64,000 nt of DNA from the NCBI GenBank assembly GCA_963575745.1, contig CAUYUJ010000947.1, positions 208,849 through 272,848 of the forward strand, written 5' to 3'. Shown here piece after piece: positions 1 to 12,139 of this stretch. The notes below the pieces were generated by a model, which saw nothing but the letters and a program-made list of their open reading frames with translations, did not search any database and was not told where the DNA came from. Numbering within the stretch: position 1 is the stretch's first letter; each line of letters opens with the position of its first letter. Origin of the DNA: Prorocentrum cordatum (taxonomy: Eukaryota; Sar; Dinophyceae; Prorocentrales; Prorocentraceae). The position numbers and the translations under genes were made by a program.

Positions 1-788
1 AGATCCCAATTTCGGGTTGGGGGGATACGGGCTTCAGATGTGTTTTTTCAATGTTCCCAGGCCCCCCCACACTGGAAACGGAGGGCAAATCGGAGCCTTC
101 GGGTCGGGTTGGGTTGGGGTGGTTTGGTGGGCGGCGAGCGTCTTCGCACCCTCGCGAGGCCACCTTGGAGAAGGGCAGCTCTCCGACCCATGCCGCGACG
201 CGCGAAGCGCGATCATCCTCACGCCCGGGGGGGCCCAAGAAGATGGAAGACCTCTACTCCGAGCACCGCTCCGGGTCCTCCGAGGTTTCTGGAGATATCT
301 GGAAGTCCCCGAACAGTCTCCAGAGGCCTCTGAAGGCATCCAGGAATCCGAAAAACCTCCATCGCGCTCCTCGAGCCCGACCTCGATCCTCGATCCTCCT
401 TGGAAAGTCAATGATTTTGGCATCCTTGGGCGTCTTGGTGCGGTCGTTGGGCGTCTCGGGCCTCATTGAGACAGTCTTGGGGACCTCCTGGGGATCTCTT
501 GGCCCGTCCTGGGGGCCTCTTGGGCCCCGAGAAGTCTTGCGACAAGATGCGCTGGAGCCCAGGGGGTACGCGGCGAGCCCTAAAAGATTTGGCAATTTCG
601 CGTCCGGGCCCCTTAAAAAATCAACGGCCCCCAAGAGGCCCCCGAGAGGCCACCCGCGACATCCCAACGAACATCCTAGGATGCCTATAACCCACAACCT
701 AACCACGGTGGCAAGATGGGCCAGAGGACAGAAACGGAAAGAGCGCGTCAGAAACAGAAACCGACATTACCCACCCCACCGTTCGTAC
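1..788. other. GC-rich sequence, no gene recognised
   Basis: Overlapping open frames run on both strands, but none resembles a known protein and composition alone explains them. Short pieces of the CCAAGAGGCC/GGCCTCTTGG minisatellite family lie around 400-540 and 620-650. The stretch near 397-425 (a fragment ending in atgattttggcatcc) recalls the linker found at 1889 between arrays of that family. Confidence 0.5.
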
Positions 789-1028
789 CGGGAGCCTTGG
801 CGTTGAGAGCTTGTTACGTCACCCCTCGCTCTTGAATCTTGGGAGCCCTGGTGTTCGGAGATTGTTGCGTTGCCGCCCGTTCCTGAGCCGTGGCTGGGCC
901 TTGGTGTCAGGAACTTGTTACGTCACCGCTCTCTGCTGGGAGCCTTGGTCTTATCAACTTGTTTACGTCACCGTTCGCTCTTGGGAGCCTTGGTGTGAAG
1001 AGCTTTTGGCGTTACCGATCGCTCTCTA
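789..1028 (+). repeat. ~50-bp tandem repeat, five degenerate copies
   Basis: Five units begin with gggagccttggtgtt-like sequence and carry a ttgttacgtcaccg core about 25 bases later. Unit length varies from about 41 to 57 bases. The array runs directly into the GGCCTCTTGG minisatellite. Confidence 0.6.
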
Positions 1029-2035
1029 TTTGGCGTCTCTGGGCCTTCTTGGGAGTCCTATTGGGGCCCTTTTGGAGGCCTCTTGGGAACCTCTTGGGGG
1101 CCTCTGGGGGCCTCTTGGGGGGCTCTGGGGGCCTCCTGGGAGCTACTTGGGGCGAAAGGCTAGACTTTTCGGTTCGTGGTCCCCCTCTTAGGGCCGTCTT
1201 TGGGCCCTCTTGGGCCGTCTTGGGCACCTCTTGGGCCGTCTTGGGGCCCTCTTGGGCCGTTTGGGGGGCCTCTTGGGAGCCTCTTGGGCCGTCTTGGGGC
1301 GGTCTTGGGGGCCTCGAGCGTCTTCAGCGTAAAGAAAGCCGAAAAGCCGCGTATGCTAAAAATGTACCTTTCCCATCGGAAATCAATGCTTTTGGCCTCT
1401 TGGTGGCCTCTTGGGACGCCTCTTGGGGGCCTCTTGGGGCTTCTTGGGGGGCTCCCAGGGGCGAAAGGTTAGACTTTTCGGTTCGTGGTCCCCCTCTTGG
1501 GGCCGCCTTGGGGCCCTCTTGGGCCGTCTTGGGCGCCGCTTGGGCCGTCTTGGGGCCCTCTTGGGCCGTTTTGGGGGCCTCTTGGGAGCCTCTTGGGCCG
1601 TCGTGGGGGGCTTCTTGGGGGGCTCTTGGGGCCTCCTGGGAGCTTCTTGGGGCGAAAAGCTATACTTTTCGGTTCGTGATCCCCCTCTTGGGGCCGTCTT
1701 GGGGCCCTCTTGGGCCGTCTTGGGCGCCTCTTGGGCCGTCTCGGGGCCCTCTTGGGCCGTTTTGGGGGCCTCTTGGGAGCCTCTTGGTCCGTCTTGGGGC
1801 GGTCTTGGGGGCCTCTTGGGCCGTCGTCAACGCCGTGAAAGCCGAAAAACCGTATATGCTAAAAAATACACGCTTTCCAAAGGAAAACTAATGATTTTGG
1901 CCTCTTGGGGCCCTCTTGGGACGCCCCTTGGGCGCCTCTTGGGGGCCTCTTGGGTTTTCTTGGAGCGCTCTGGGGCCGTCTTGGGGGGGAACCCGAAAAA
2001 CATTCAAAACCTCAGGGAAAACCCGAAGACGGCCG
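1029..2035 (+). repeat. GGCCTCTTGGG minisatellite with higher-order units
   Basis: The array consists of 10-15-bp units of the type gggcctcttggg and ggccgtcttggg. A linker beginning ggcgaaaggctagactttt recurs at 1151, 1460 and 1651, so units are also organised at 190-310 bp. A second linker containing aaagccgaaaa and tatgctaaaaa occurs near 1335 and 1840. Forward frames read as degenerate LGPSWGPLG repeats only because the unit lacks stops. I do not consider them genes. The same family occurs at more than ten other places in the window on both strands. Confidence 0.85.
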
Positions 2036-2096
2036 TTAACACTAATTCCCTCGCGCTTCCCCCCTCCACAATTACTCAATATGAATATACTTTCCC

Positions 2097-2470
2097 TCTT
2101 CCCCTGATGGCGTCCGAGTGATAGCCGCGCACCCTCCGCGTATTGTTTTTTTACACAGGATGCCCGGGAAATCCCGGGAAACGGCTCTCGCTGAGGCGCC
2201 GGCGTCATTTTTTGCCAAACTGCTGCTCTCGCGCCGGCGTCATTTGTTCCCAAAATGCTGCTCTCGTTGAGGCGCCGGCCTCATTTCTGCTCCCGAATCC
2301 TTCCCCTGATGGCGTCCGGGTGATAGCCGCGCATCCTCTGCGTACTGTTTTTTTACACACAGGATGCCCGGGAAATCCCGGGAAACGACTCTCGCTGAGG
2401 CGCCGGCGTCATTTTTTCCCAAAATGCTGCTCTCGTTGAGGCGCCAGCCTCATTTCTGCTGCCGAATCGT
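2097..2470. repeat. 202-bp tandem duplication
   Basis: A block starting cccctgatggcgtccg at about 2101 is repeated at about 2303. Both copies carry a tttttttacacaggatgcccgg segment and a ctcgctgaggcgccggcgtc segment with only scattered differences. The duplicated block itself contains a shorter minisatellite whose reverse complement reads like MRPxLQREHxSE, a family also present at 18.2 and 20.5 kb. Confidence 0.8.
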
Positions 2471-2603
2471 TCCGAATCGTGCTCCCGCTGCAGCGTGGGC
2501 CTCATTTTCGGATCGGTGTTTGGCCTCCGTCGTTCAGGATGGCGTTCTCGCCCCAGCGCGGGCCTTTTTCTCGCGCGCCCATCCGCCCGCCACCACCGCG
2601 CCG

Positions 2604-2715
2604 CACCACCACCACCACCACCACCACCACCACCACCACCACCACCACCACCACCACCACCACCACCACCACCACAATCACCACCAGCACCAGCACCAGT
2701 ACCAACACCACCACC

Positions 2716-2746
<31 letters not shown>

Positions 2747-2817
2747 CCACCACCACCACCACCACCACCACCACCACCACCACCACCACCACCACCACCA
2801 CCACCACCACCACCACG
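2604..2817 (+). repeat. (CAC)n microsatellite
   Basis: This is a nearly pure CAC trinucleotide array of about 210 bases with interruptions at 2675-2720. It yields spurious poly-His, poly-Thr and poly-Pro frames on the forward strand and poly-Gly, poly-Val and poly-Trp frames on the reverse. It is followed by a short (CGCA)n tract at 2825-2850. Confidence 0.95.
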
Positions 2818-3179
2818 ACAACCACGCACACACGCACGCACGCACGCACGTGCACCACCACCCACTACGCACGCGCGCGCGGAGCCACAGGTCCGCTACG
2901 ACACGCGTCCGCGGATAGAGAAAATCAGCGCCATGGTAAGGGATGGGAGGGAGGGGTAGGACGTCAGATATGACGCGAGCGCACCTAGCTTGCCTGGAAC
3001 CCCTCCCTTCAGGGCTTCGCCCACACCAAAACGTCATCACTCGTACCTCGCTCTTTCCGTTATCCGCCGCCCCCTGTCGATTCATCGCAGGGGTGCCTGG
3101 TGTGCCGGATAATATGGGTTTGGGTTTTGGTTCTTTTTCCAAAAGAACTCCCCTTGGGGCTTCGGCCCGTCCCGCCGGG

Positions 3180-3495
3180 GTCCCGTAGGGGCCTCCAAGA
3201 GGGCCTCCAGGAAGGCCCGAAAATGCCAAAATCTTTGATTTCCCAAGGACTTTTGAAGGATTGTGGCATTTGCTTGTTTTCTGCCTTCCGACGGCCCGAG
3301 ACGGCCCAAGTGCCCCCAAAGATCGCCCAAGAGACCCAAGACACGGCCCCAAGAGGCCCCCAAGACGGCCCAAGAGGTCTCGAAGACGCTCAAGATGGCC
3401 TCCAAGACTGCCCAAGAGCCCTCCAAGACGTCCTCCAAGAAGGCCCGAAAGGGTCAAAATGGCCTCCAGACGGCCAAGATGACCTTCAAGATGCC
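3180..3495 (-). repeat. CCAAGAGGCC minisatellite, reverse orientation
   Basis: Units such as ccaagaggcccccaagacgg are the reverse complement of the array at 1.0-2.0 kb. The unit series is interrupted by a unique linker at 3220-3285 (aaatctttgatttcccaagg), comparable to the linkers of other copies. Confidence 0.8.
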
Positions 3496-5690
3496 CACGT
3501 GTTCCCCGAAAGCTTTCCAAACCAATATCGGGGAACACATGGTCCGATAGCTTGGCAGGTCTGGCCTCAACGTTCGGCCACATAGGCGCTTCCACAAAGG
3601 CAGGGGGCGGCGGTGATTCGCCGTAGGCGTCTTCGATAAAGAAGCATGTGGCCCAGGATCTGGCGTGACCGAATGATGATCTATGAAAAGCGGGCTGAGG
3701 CAGTTCAAGGCCTCGCCACACAGCGCACCCTTGGGCGTAAGCGAAGGCGACGGCTGAGACTTGCGAGCACGGGTGCGGGAGCAGAAGCGGGCGCGCCCAA
3801 ACACGCCACCGTCGGGCTCGACCTCGCAACAGACGGTGGGGAGACAATCATTCGTCTCCCTCTCCCTACCTCGCTCTCCCTCCCTCTACGTCTCTCTCTG
3901 TTTCTCGCCTCCCCTTTCTGAGCACGTGCACAATTCCCTGAACCACGCGCGCGCAAGTTCCGGTCGAAGGCTGTCTGGGGCTCCAGGCCTTCCAAAACCA
4001 TCGGCCTTCGGATCCATTTCGGAAACTGAAAAGTCCAGCTGCACATGACAGGCAGTCAGCGCAACTGACCTACACATAGTCCTTCTCCGCCCCCTCCAGT
4101 TTCTCTTCCTTCTCCTGCTATATCAAACGAAGTTCCTGGGGCACGGGGGGTACCCAGGCCCGCCCACTCTGCATGTGCGGAATAATGGCGAAGCTGGACG
4201 TGGGACGGGCAACTCTGGCGAAACACAAAATGAAGGATTTCACAGTACAGTACAGGTAACAAAAGCCGATCGCATTGAACATACGGCCGCTGACATACCT
4301 TCCCCTTCTGCTGCGAGCAACACACACACACATATATATATATATGTGTGTGTGCGTCCCCCTCTTCCCTGTCCTCCTCATCACCATCCTTCTCACATCC
4401 CTCTCCCCCTCCCCCTCTCGCATTTCAAACATTATGTTTCGTGCTCCCCATGTAACACGAACTGCGGACTCCTACTTGCCCCGAGATACGAGGCTGCGCT
4501 TGGCATGTGTTCTACTCAAGTGTAGTTGTTCCTCGTCATCCTCATCCTCCTGTCATCCTCATCCTCCAAACACCCTCCCTCCGTTCCCCCAGTATGTCAG
4601 ACGGGAGCCACTAAGCCTCAAAGGTATCCCCTCGCGCAGGGCCCTCGCCGAGCCAACTAAAAGAATACTCAAGTTCAAACAAGACAACGGTTTCAATATC
4701 AACTTGCTCCCAATTCCCTAATCAATGCTTGTATTGAGGTTGTGTTACGTGCGTTGCTACGTAATTGGCAGGGTTCCCAAGGTGCTCGCCATGCTTCGTG
4801 CGCCCTGCGCGTTGGCTATTTACTCCAATCGTTCACATAATATCACTACGACAGCTGCTGCCGCAACTGCTCCGAATAACGCACATGCATCTGTTATACA
4901 CGAAAAGTTCGTTACCACACCACTTACGACCACTACGGCTACGGCTATTACGACTCCGAATACATCGACTACACATTCTCCTATAATCACACCTTACCTT
5001 CGCTTCTGCCAAGAATGAATGGGTAAAAAAGGTAAGGGTTCGGCATCGTGCTCGGGTTCGGGATTGCTTGGCGGTTGTGTAAACTGAATACGGATCCGAT
5101 ACGATTCCGGTACCATGAAAAGTGCCTGCAAATCCAGTTAAAGGCCAACTCGAATTGAATAGGAAAATTATGAGAATCGTCCCGGGGAACCACGGGGATA
5201 TCGTCGACGAGTGCGAAGTATATGAGAATACACGAAAGTGAGGTTTGGGAACCCACAGTTTCGCCGTTCGCTAATAAAAAAAAACAAAGCAAAAAGGCTA
5301 TAGAGCCAATCGTACGCGAAAATTAGGTTTGGGACGCGTTCGCTGACACGTTGTTGGAAACACCCGAAAGGCCTTGTTGTGTCACATTATGTCCCGCGGG
5401 GGCCCAACGCGCTTATCAGGAACCCATTCCCTTTACAATAAAACCCGCAAGCGCCTGACGCGGCGGCCAAGAAAACCTGCACAGACGCAGCGAGAAAAAA
5501 ACGAGAAAGAGAGAGAGAGAGAGAGAAAAAGACAAAGGGAAAACACCAATGTCACGGGATCACAACATGTTGCATGGCGATGGTGGGTTGCAAATTGGCA
5601 TATGTAATACCCTGGGCGAGAAAGCAAGTACCCTGGCGCGTTCAACCTCGAACGCCCGCACCAACGTCTCCGCAGCATTTCGGCGCACCT
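3496..5690. other. Mixed unique sequence, no gene recognised
   Basis: The stretch contains a (CA)n/(TA)n tract at 4322-4356, CT-rich segments at 3850-3915 and 4365-4425, and a lower-GC part at 4680-5360. A (GA)n tract occurs at 5510-5530. Open frames are short and not recognisable. The lower-GC part at 5030-5300 has a 101-codon reverse frame without known similarity. Confidence 0.4.
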
Positions 5691-6270
5691 TTCACACGCT
5701 GCGTGATCCCATGGGGAAGTCCACCGATGGCCCATGACCAGTGACGGTGTCAACACGCGTCCCCGCCACGCACTTCGGCACAGCATTTATAAGTTTCGTG
5801 GCCCCCTGGGGATCTCCACTGATGACCCAAATGGCTGTGTCCACGTGCGTCCCCGCCACGCATGTCGGCACGCCCCTCGCACGTTTCGTGGTCCCTGGGG
5901 AGCTCGACCGATGGCCCCAGCGGCGGTGTCCACATGTGCCCCCCCCGCGTAATTCGGCACGCCCCTCGCACGCTTCGCGGCCCCATCCGGAACCCCGCCG
6001 ATGGCCCCGCTGGCGGTGTCCACGACAATCGAAACATGTTAGGGATGCTGCGATATTTGCCAGACGCATTTCGTGGGGCCTCTTTGTTCGGCCGCGAGGT
6101 GTGAAAGAAATGCGCCAGAAAGGGCCTCGACGCATTCTGCGGGTTTCCTTCGCGCGTTCACGAAACGCGTGAAGCGTGTTCCGACATATGCCCGCCGCGC
6201 CGAATGGAACCCCTCGTGGGGTCGCGAAACATGCGAGGGGTGCTCCGACATTCCAGCAGCCGCCTGGGCG
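5690..6270. repeat. ~90-bp CGTTTCGTGGCCCC repeat family, inverted cluster
   Basis: Forward units start near 5699, 5794, 5884 and 5973 with tttcgtggcccc followed by a gatggcccc and a ggtgtccac segment. From about 6140 the same consensus appears in reverse complement (cgcgaaacatgcgaggggtg at about 6221). The cluster is therefore head-to-head. Related arrays occur at 20.7-21.0, 51.9-52.4 and 56.1-56.3 kb. Confidence 0.75.
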
Positions 6271-6339
6271 TGCGTGGTCTTGAGAGGCCGTTGTTTAACT
6301 CCCGTCTTCCTGGTCGGGGAGGACTTCACCCCTCTCCCA

Positions 6340-7195
6340 AACCCCCCTTGCCCAGGCGGGGAGGAGGGGGAGGGGGGGGGGGGGCGTCGCGGGCACTCGA
6401 CCCACTGCAAAGCACATTTCCGAAACAGTGGGGGGGGCGCAAAGAAAGAGCACCACTGTTTTGCTACATCGCCTCCAAAATGGCCCCAAGAAGCGCGCCG
6501 AACCCCGTCGCGAAGCCCCAAGAAGTCCCCGCGATGACCAAAGAGAGCTACAATACGAGCCCAAGAGAACTCCAACGCGGGCCCAAGACGTACCAGAGAG
6601 CGCCCCGAAAAGCAAACCTTCTTTCAACCAACAATGTAAAACATGTGTTTGGCCTTCTCGCGCTCTTGCCCCTGATCGGCAACTGAGACCTAGGCCCGAG
6701 AAAAGCGCCAGGCGGCCCCCAAAAGGCCCATAGAAACGCAAACCCTGCCAAAACGCATGGCAAACTCCGGTTGCTAAATTGCCCTGCCCCCCCGTTCTCG
6801 ATCGGCACTTAAGCCCCGAAGCGACGCCGAGATGGCCCGCGCGAGGCAGACGCCGTTCGCGCGCCAGCGCGGCATCTGCGCCGTTCGCCTCGTCGACGCT
6901 GCGCCCCTCATCGGTTGCCGAAGCCTTGGCGCGGCCCCAAGATGGCCGAGGAGAACCGCGAGGCGGCCCCGAGAGGGCCCCACGATACCACAACCCTTTT
7001 AAACGATACAAAAAACATCGCGTCGTTTGGCTTTCTCACCCTTTCGCTTCCGATCGGCCCTTGAGGCCCCAAAGGCGGCTCCGCGATGGCCCTAGCGAAC
7101 CCCAGAACGGGCCCGAGAGATGCGCGAAACGGACCAAAGTGGGCCCCGAAAGTCCAACGCCCGTCAAAAACAAAAGGACGAGCACTGTTTATGGT
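6340..7195. repeat. Degenerate CCAAGAGGCC-family block with GATCGGC linkers
   Basis: Several degenerate units combine a linker (gtttggccttctcgcgctct at 6650, similar at 7025 and 7186), a gatcggc box (6674, 6799, 7052) and CCAAGA/GGCCCC-rich arrays. A pure G run lies at about 6367-6386. This looks like an older, diverged copy of the minisatellite superfamily seen at 1-2 kb. Confidence 0.6.
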
Positions 7196-7329
7196 TTTCT
7201 CGCCCTCTCACCAGCGTCGCATCTCCCGACGGGGCTCCGCCGCGGGCCCCAGTGGCCGCGTTCGCGCGCCGCCGCTGCGCTGCCATCGCCCCACCCCGCG
7301 CAAGTTGCGTGGCCCCCGAGGAGCTCTGT

Positions 7330-7930
7330 CGAAGGCCCCGATAACTCCATCGCGCAGGAACCGCGTTGGAAACTCCTTCGCGCAAAAATCAGACGGGGGG
7401 CCCATTGCGTTAGAGACCTGTCGGAAGCTTAGTTTACCAGGCCCCGTTGCGGCATTCCCTGCGCGGCAATCCTAACTGGGATCCGTCGCGTAGGGGCCTC
7501 GTTGGAAGCCCGTCGCGTAGGATTCCGACCGGGGGCCCTTTCTCAAGAAATCCTGTCGAGAACGCATTGCGCGGGACCCCGAGTCCGAGCTGAGCTGGCA
7601 CCGGTTTCGCGAATCCGATTGGCAACCCTGCGTTTAGGAATCGCATTGGAAATCCAACGCGTCGGACTCCTATTGAGAGCTCCGCGTGTAAGAACATATG
7701 TGGAAACCCATTGTGTAGGATTCGATCGGGTACCCATGGCATAGCAGCCCCGCTGGAAACTTGGCGCACAAGAGTCCCACTGGGAACCCCTATTGTTCAA
7801 GAGTCCATCTGGGAACCATGCGCCTTGGAACCCAATCGGGAATCCGACTGGTTGGAGACCCACTGTGGGATCCGACCGGAAACCCTTCGCGTGGGAATAT
7901 TACTGGGAAGCCCTTTTGTAGCAATCCTTC
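7330..7930 (+). repeat. ~31-bp degenerate minisatellite
   Basis: Roughly 18 units share the pattern tgggaaccc, a variable spacer, then gcgtaggattcc. Clear units lie at 7480-7530, 7660-7720 and 7770-7900. No coding potential is inferred. Confidence 0.65.
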
Positions 7931-8324
7931 TTTGCACTTGTGCAAGTTTCTTCTCGTGCACTCCAGACTCCGCGGCAAGGATGCGAGACAAACCTTCGCG
8001 GGCTCCGAAGAAGAAGAAGTTGACGCCGAGGAGACACATGGCTTTTCAGTGGCTGGTGGTGGCAGTTGCTCCCAAACCGGCGGCGACACGAAGGACAGGT
8101 TTGAAACCGCCTTTTCTGATCACTTTCAAATGCGAATCCAATATTCAGCCTATACGGCGAATAGTGCACGAAGGTAAGTACTGGCGCGAAACACACGGAG
8201 GCCAGGTTTGAACCACGGTTTTCGTACTTCCATTATACGGGATATCTCCGTTCTTCTACAATAGAAGAGTACACGCAAATGACGTTTGGCGCGAAGCGAA
8301 GGTGAGGTGCAACTTTAGGACTAC

Positions 8325-8511
8325 AGCAACAACAACAACAACTAGTACTCCTCCTCCTCCTCCTACTACTACTACCACTACTACTACTACCAGTACGACT
8401 ACTACTACTACTGCTACTACTACTACTGCTGCTGCTACTACTGCTACTACTACTGCTACTGCTACTACTACTGCTACTACTGCTACTACTACTACTACTA
8501 CAACTACTACA

Positions 8512-8567
<56 letters not shown>

Positions 8568-8844
8568 GAGCACTACGACGACGACGACGACTACCGCTAC
8601 TACTACTACGATTACTACTACGACGACGACGACGACGACGACTACTACTACTACTACTACTACTACGATTACTCCCACTACTACGTATACTATTACTACT
8701 GTTGCTAGTAGTAGTAGTAGTAGTAGTAGTAGTAAAAGTAGTAGTAGTAGTAGTGGTAGTACTACTACTACTACGACCGCGACAACAACAACTACTACTA
8801 CTACTACTACTACTACTGCTGCTACTACTACTACTACTACTACG

Positions 8845-8885
<41 letters not shown>

Positions 8886-9125
8886 CACTACTACTACCAT
8901 CTATGTCTACGACTAGTACTACTAGTACTGCTAGTAGTACTACTACTTCTTCTTCTACTACTACTACTAGTATTACTACTAGTACTACTACTGCAACGGC
9001 TTGCACCCCTACTTCAAGTAGTGAAGCTACAACTAAGACTACGGCGGCTACTACTACTAGTGCTACTACTGCTCCTACTAGTACTACGGCTACAATTACG
9101 ACTACTACTACGCTTACATGAACAA
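8325..9125 (+). repeat. (ACT)n microsatellite, about 800 bp
   Basis: This is a long ACT/AGT trinucleotide array with islands of ACG and a phase-inverted (AGT)n block at 8705-8760. It produces long poly-Thr forward frames and poly-Ser or poly-Val reverse frames that are not genes. The inverted AGT block inside the ACT array could form a hairpin. Confidence 0.95.
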
Positions 9126-11075
9126 CTACGACGACTACGACTCGCCCTGCCAATACAACGACATATACTAACAATCAACAACAATCCGCATCGCTGAATC
9201 CGGTTTCAGCCGCGCACACCCAGGGACAGTGAATGACCGTTCGGCACCCTTCCTCTGACCAATAATAGTTCGTGTGCTGTCACTACTACTACGATCACTA
9301 CGATCATTCCTACTTATACACTTAACCACTCACCGCAAGACGCTCAGTAGTGGCTCTATCCGTTTAGACCTGACAAACGACGCACATCTGCGAGTACTAC
9401 TCACCAACTGCACAGGTGGTGCGCAAGGTCCTAAAGTGTGGGCCTAACCCAGCCAACATGTGTCGTCCTCTCATACGTGTGTATCTCAAGCGCTTCCCAA
9501 AACAGTGTTTGCACGTGGGGGGTCTGAATTGTGCTGTAAAGCGCGCCAAGTACCAGCGATACTTTCCACCCTCCTCAAACTCGCGAAGCGAAGGCCAAAA
9601 TCGGCATGGTGACGTACAGCCAGGGCACATGATTGCAAGAGAAAGACATGCGATCCTTGGCGAATCCTACGTGGAAGACAAAGCGCCGCACGTCCAAAGG
9701 GACCCATTTGAAACAAATCCAAGGGAAATATGTGAAGGGGGGAACGAGAAGGACGATGACGACGAAGAGAAAGAGGGATCATAAGATGGGACAAACATCA
9801 GCGCACGATCGCCCCGCAACACCAGGGAAGGCGAAGTCCCGTTTGAGCGGTGGTAGTGGTATACTCCCGGCAAACTGCACTGCAAGTCAATTGGAACAAG
9901 GAGCGGGTCACTCGTGCTGGGAGTTGGGTCAGAAGTCTGGCATCCCTCCCTCCCCCTCCCCCACCGGGGGAGGGGAAGAATTTGTAATCTTCGAGCACCA
10001 GAACAGGAACTCAGAGTGAGAAACATCTGGCATGATCGGCCGTGCGGCGAACTACTGCTGCGACGACGCGGGCTGTGGCCTCTGACACCGCGCGGCACGT
10101 TCCGTATTAAACGAACTCCGCTCCCGGAGGTCCCCAGAGGCTCTCGACCCCTCTGTCTCGTGGGGAATTTACGCCGTGGACTGTCTTCAGCGGTTCACGG
10201 GGCCCGAGACCTGGGACGCAGAAGGGCATACTGGTGCTGTGTCCTCCTCGGAGGGCGTGCGCGCGACCCGAACCTGCAGCACAGACAACTCGTGGCGCAT
10301 CGTTTCCCGAACGGTGCGGCCAGAACGCGCCCGTCACGGAGCCTACGCTAGATGTCTCAGCGTGCGCGTCGCCCTCGTGGAGCAGACGCGCACATCTGGC
10401 CATCGCTCGGACGTCTATGCTCTGTGTTTTTTTCTGTTTCGTGCGCGGTTGTTTCGCCAAAGGATCAAGGATGCTCCACGATGGCCGTCGCCGAGAAAAA
10501 AATGCACACGTCCGAGCGATGCCAGGACGTAGTACCAGCATGTTTGGGCGGTGCCGAGAGACGGGCCCCCCGACCGCGCACCGCCGTGGCGGCACCGCGT
10601 CGAGGGGGCGCAGGCCCGCCGCACGATTTAGAGGGGCCCAGGGACACACAAATAGATACACACACACACAAATCCCAGGATTCCCCATATTTTTCAGCAT
10701 TGTCTGGGTTCTCGTCTTCCCCCCGCCATTGTCCATATTCTCCAAAATGTCCGTGGGCATCGGCGATGAACTGCCTGTGTTGTTTCCCCTCCTGACGCTT
10801 CGTCTCTCTGCCCGACTTGCCCCCCCGCGGGAGCGTGGCCTGTGCTGTTCTCCTTCCCTTGGCGTTCACCGCGAGTCCTGCGAGGGTGAGGCAGCGGCGG
10901 GCTGCGTCGAGGAGGCGAGAGAAGGAGAGAAGCCCGGACGAGGATGACATCGGGTGAGGAAAGATCGAGAATCTCCGAGAGCCGGCGGCTCTGGAGGATG
11001 TCTCGGGCGCTGCGGACTTCTCGGAAAGTTCCAGAACGCTCTGGGAGCATTCCGAGACGCTCTGGAACATATTTA
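9126..11075. other. Unique sequence, no gene recognised
   Basis: Frames of up to 237 codons exist, but none resembles a known family. The sequence tggcctctgacaccgcgc at 10076-10093 is found again at 22636 and in shortened form inside the foldback element at 47643. Nothing else structural was seen. Confidence 0.4.
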
Positions 11076-11285
11076 CAATAGGGGCTCGTCCACAAGAAAC
11101 TTGCCACAAGAAACCCAACCCTGGATCCCCGAGATGTCCATTGATTGATTATATGGGGACGTCACGTTTTCAATCGTAGAACCATCAAAATCCAAGAAAC
11201 CCAGGCCACCCTGGAGGCAAGCAGGGTGTGTCTTGGCATTAGTTTCCACTGTATCCTCGTCCTAACCCAGTCAAAGAAAAGGCGG
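11076..11285 (-). repeat. Dispersed ~200-bp repeat, copy 1
   Basis: On the reverse strand a core reading cagggttgggtttcttgtgg is followed by tttcttgtgg and cccctattgta. The same core occurs at 33.6 kb and, shorter, at 46.5 kb. The 11.1 and 33.6 kb copies also share a caccctggag-caagcagggtg segment about 110 bp away (around 11210 and 33750). It could be a short interspersed element. No target duplication or poly(A) tail was identified. Confidence 0.6.
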
Positions 11286-12130
11286 ACATGGCAACATCCC
11301 AGCTCTCTGGCACTGCGAATGGATCGTGACCGCCAATTTCCCGATTTGGGGGCCTTTGGAGGCCAGCTTCAGTAGGGGGCGCGCAAACATGGATTAGCGA
11401 TCCATGGATTTGGCGCGCGGTCGCCAAATCCATGGATCGGGGGAGGTGCCCCCCCCCAAAATGCGGCCGGTGCCGCCTCGCCCGGCGGCGGAAACCTGCG
11501 ATCTCCCATGGAAACGGGACCCGTCGTTAATCCACGCCCCTTTAATCCATGTTTGCACTCGCCTGATTCAGGGCATTCACACCATCAGAAAACAACCAGG
11601 GATGGAAACACGCTCCCAAGGAAATGTTCGAGAGGTCTGGGGGCTCGCGTCTTGAGAATGCGTGGCGTCCTGGCGATTGTGCTGGGCCAAGAGAAGCTGG
11701 AAAACAGGGGCTGGCGAGGCCCCAATTGGCGGCTCACCTGGCATATCCCCCACGCTGTTTGGGCGCATGTGGCTCAGGGCACGAGCTAATTCCCAAATCC
11801 TTCTTCCATTTCGGTGAAAAAGTTGCTAGTTCACTCAAGGACAGGGCCGGAAGTGTTAATTCCCCTCGTCCTCGTCCTCCTCCTCTTCCTCCTCCTCCTC
11901 CTCCTCCTCCTCCTCCTCTTCCTCCCTCCCCCCCATCCTCCTCCTCCTCTTCCTCCTCTGCGTCCTCTTTCTACTCCCTCGTCCTCCTCCTCCTCCCCCT
12001 CCTCTTCCTCCTTCTTTTCCTCACTGTTGTTTCCAATGCCATTATTCCCTGTCGGATACATGTTGCACCCCCCTCACCCCCACACCGCAGCACTTCCCCC
12101 CTCGCCTGTGGTCTGGACATGCACTCGCTT
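11286..12130. other. Unique sequence followed by a CCT/CTT-rich tract
   Basis: No gene was recognised from 11286 to 11860. A pyrimidine tract dominated by CCT triplets runs from 11868 to 12025 and immediately precedes the reverse-transcriptase remnant. Confidence 0.5.
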
Positions 12131-12139
12131 CGGGGGAGG

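Noticed and set aside
890-1891. 333-codon forward frame with LGPSWGPLGPSW repeats
   Set aside because: It is produced by the stop-free GGCCTCTTGG minisatellite. Similar frames appear in several phases and at every copy of the family.
8233-9174. 313-codon reverse frame rich in Ser, Val and Arg
   Set aside because: It is the translation of the ACT/AGT microsatellite; all frames of the array are open.
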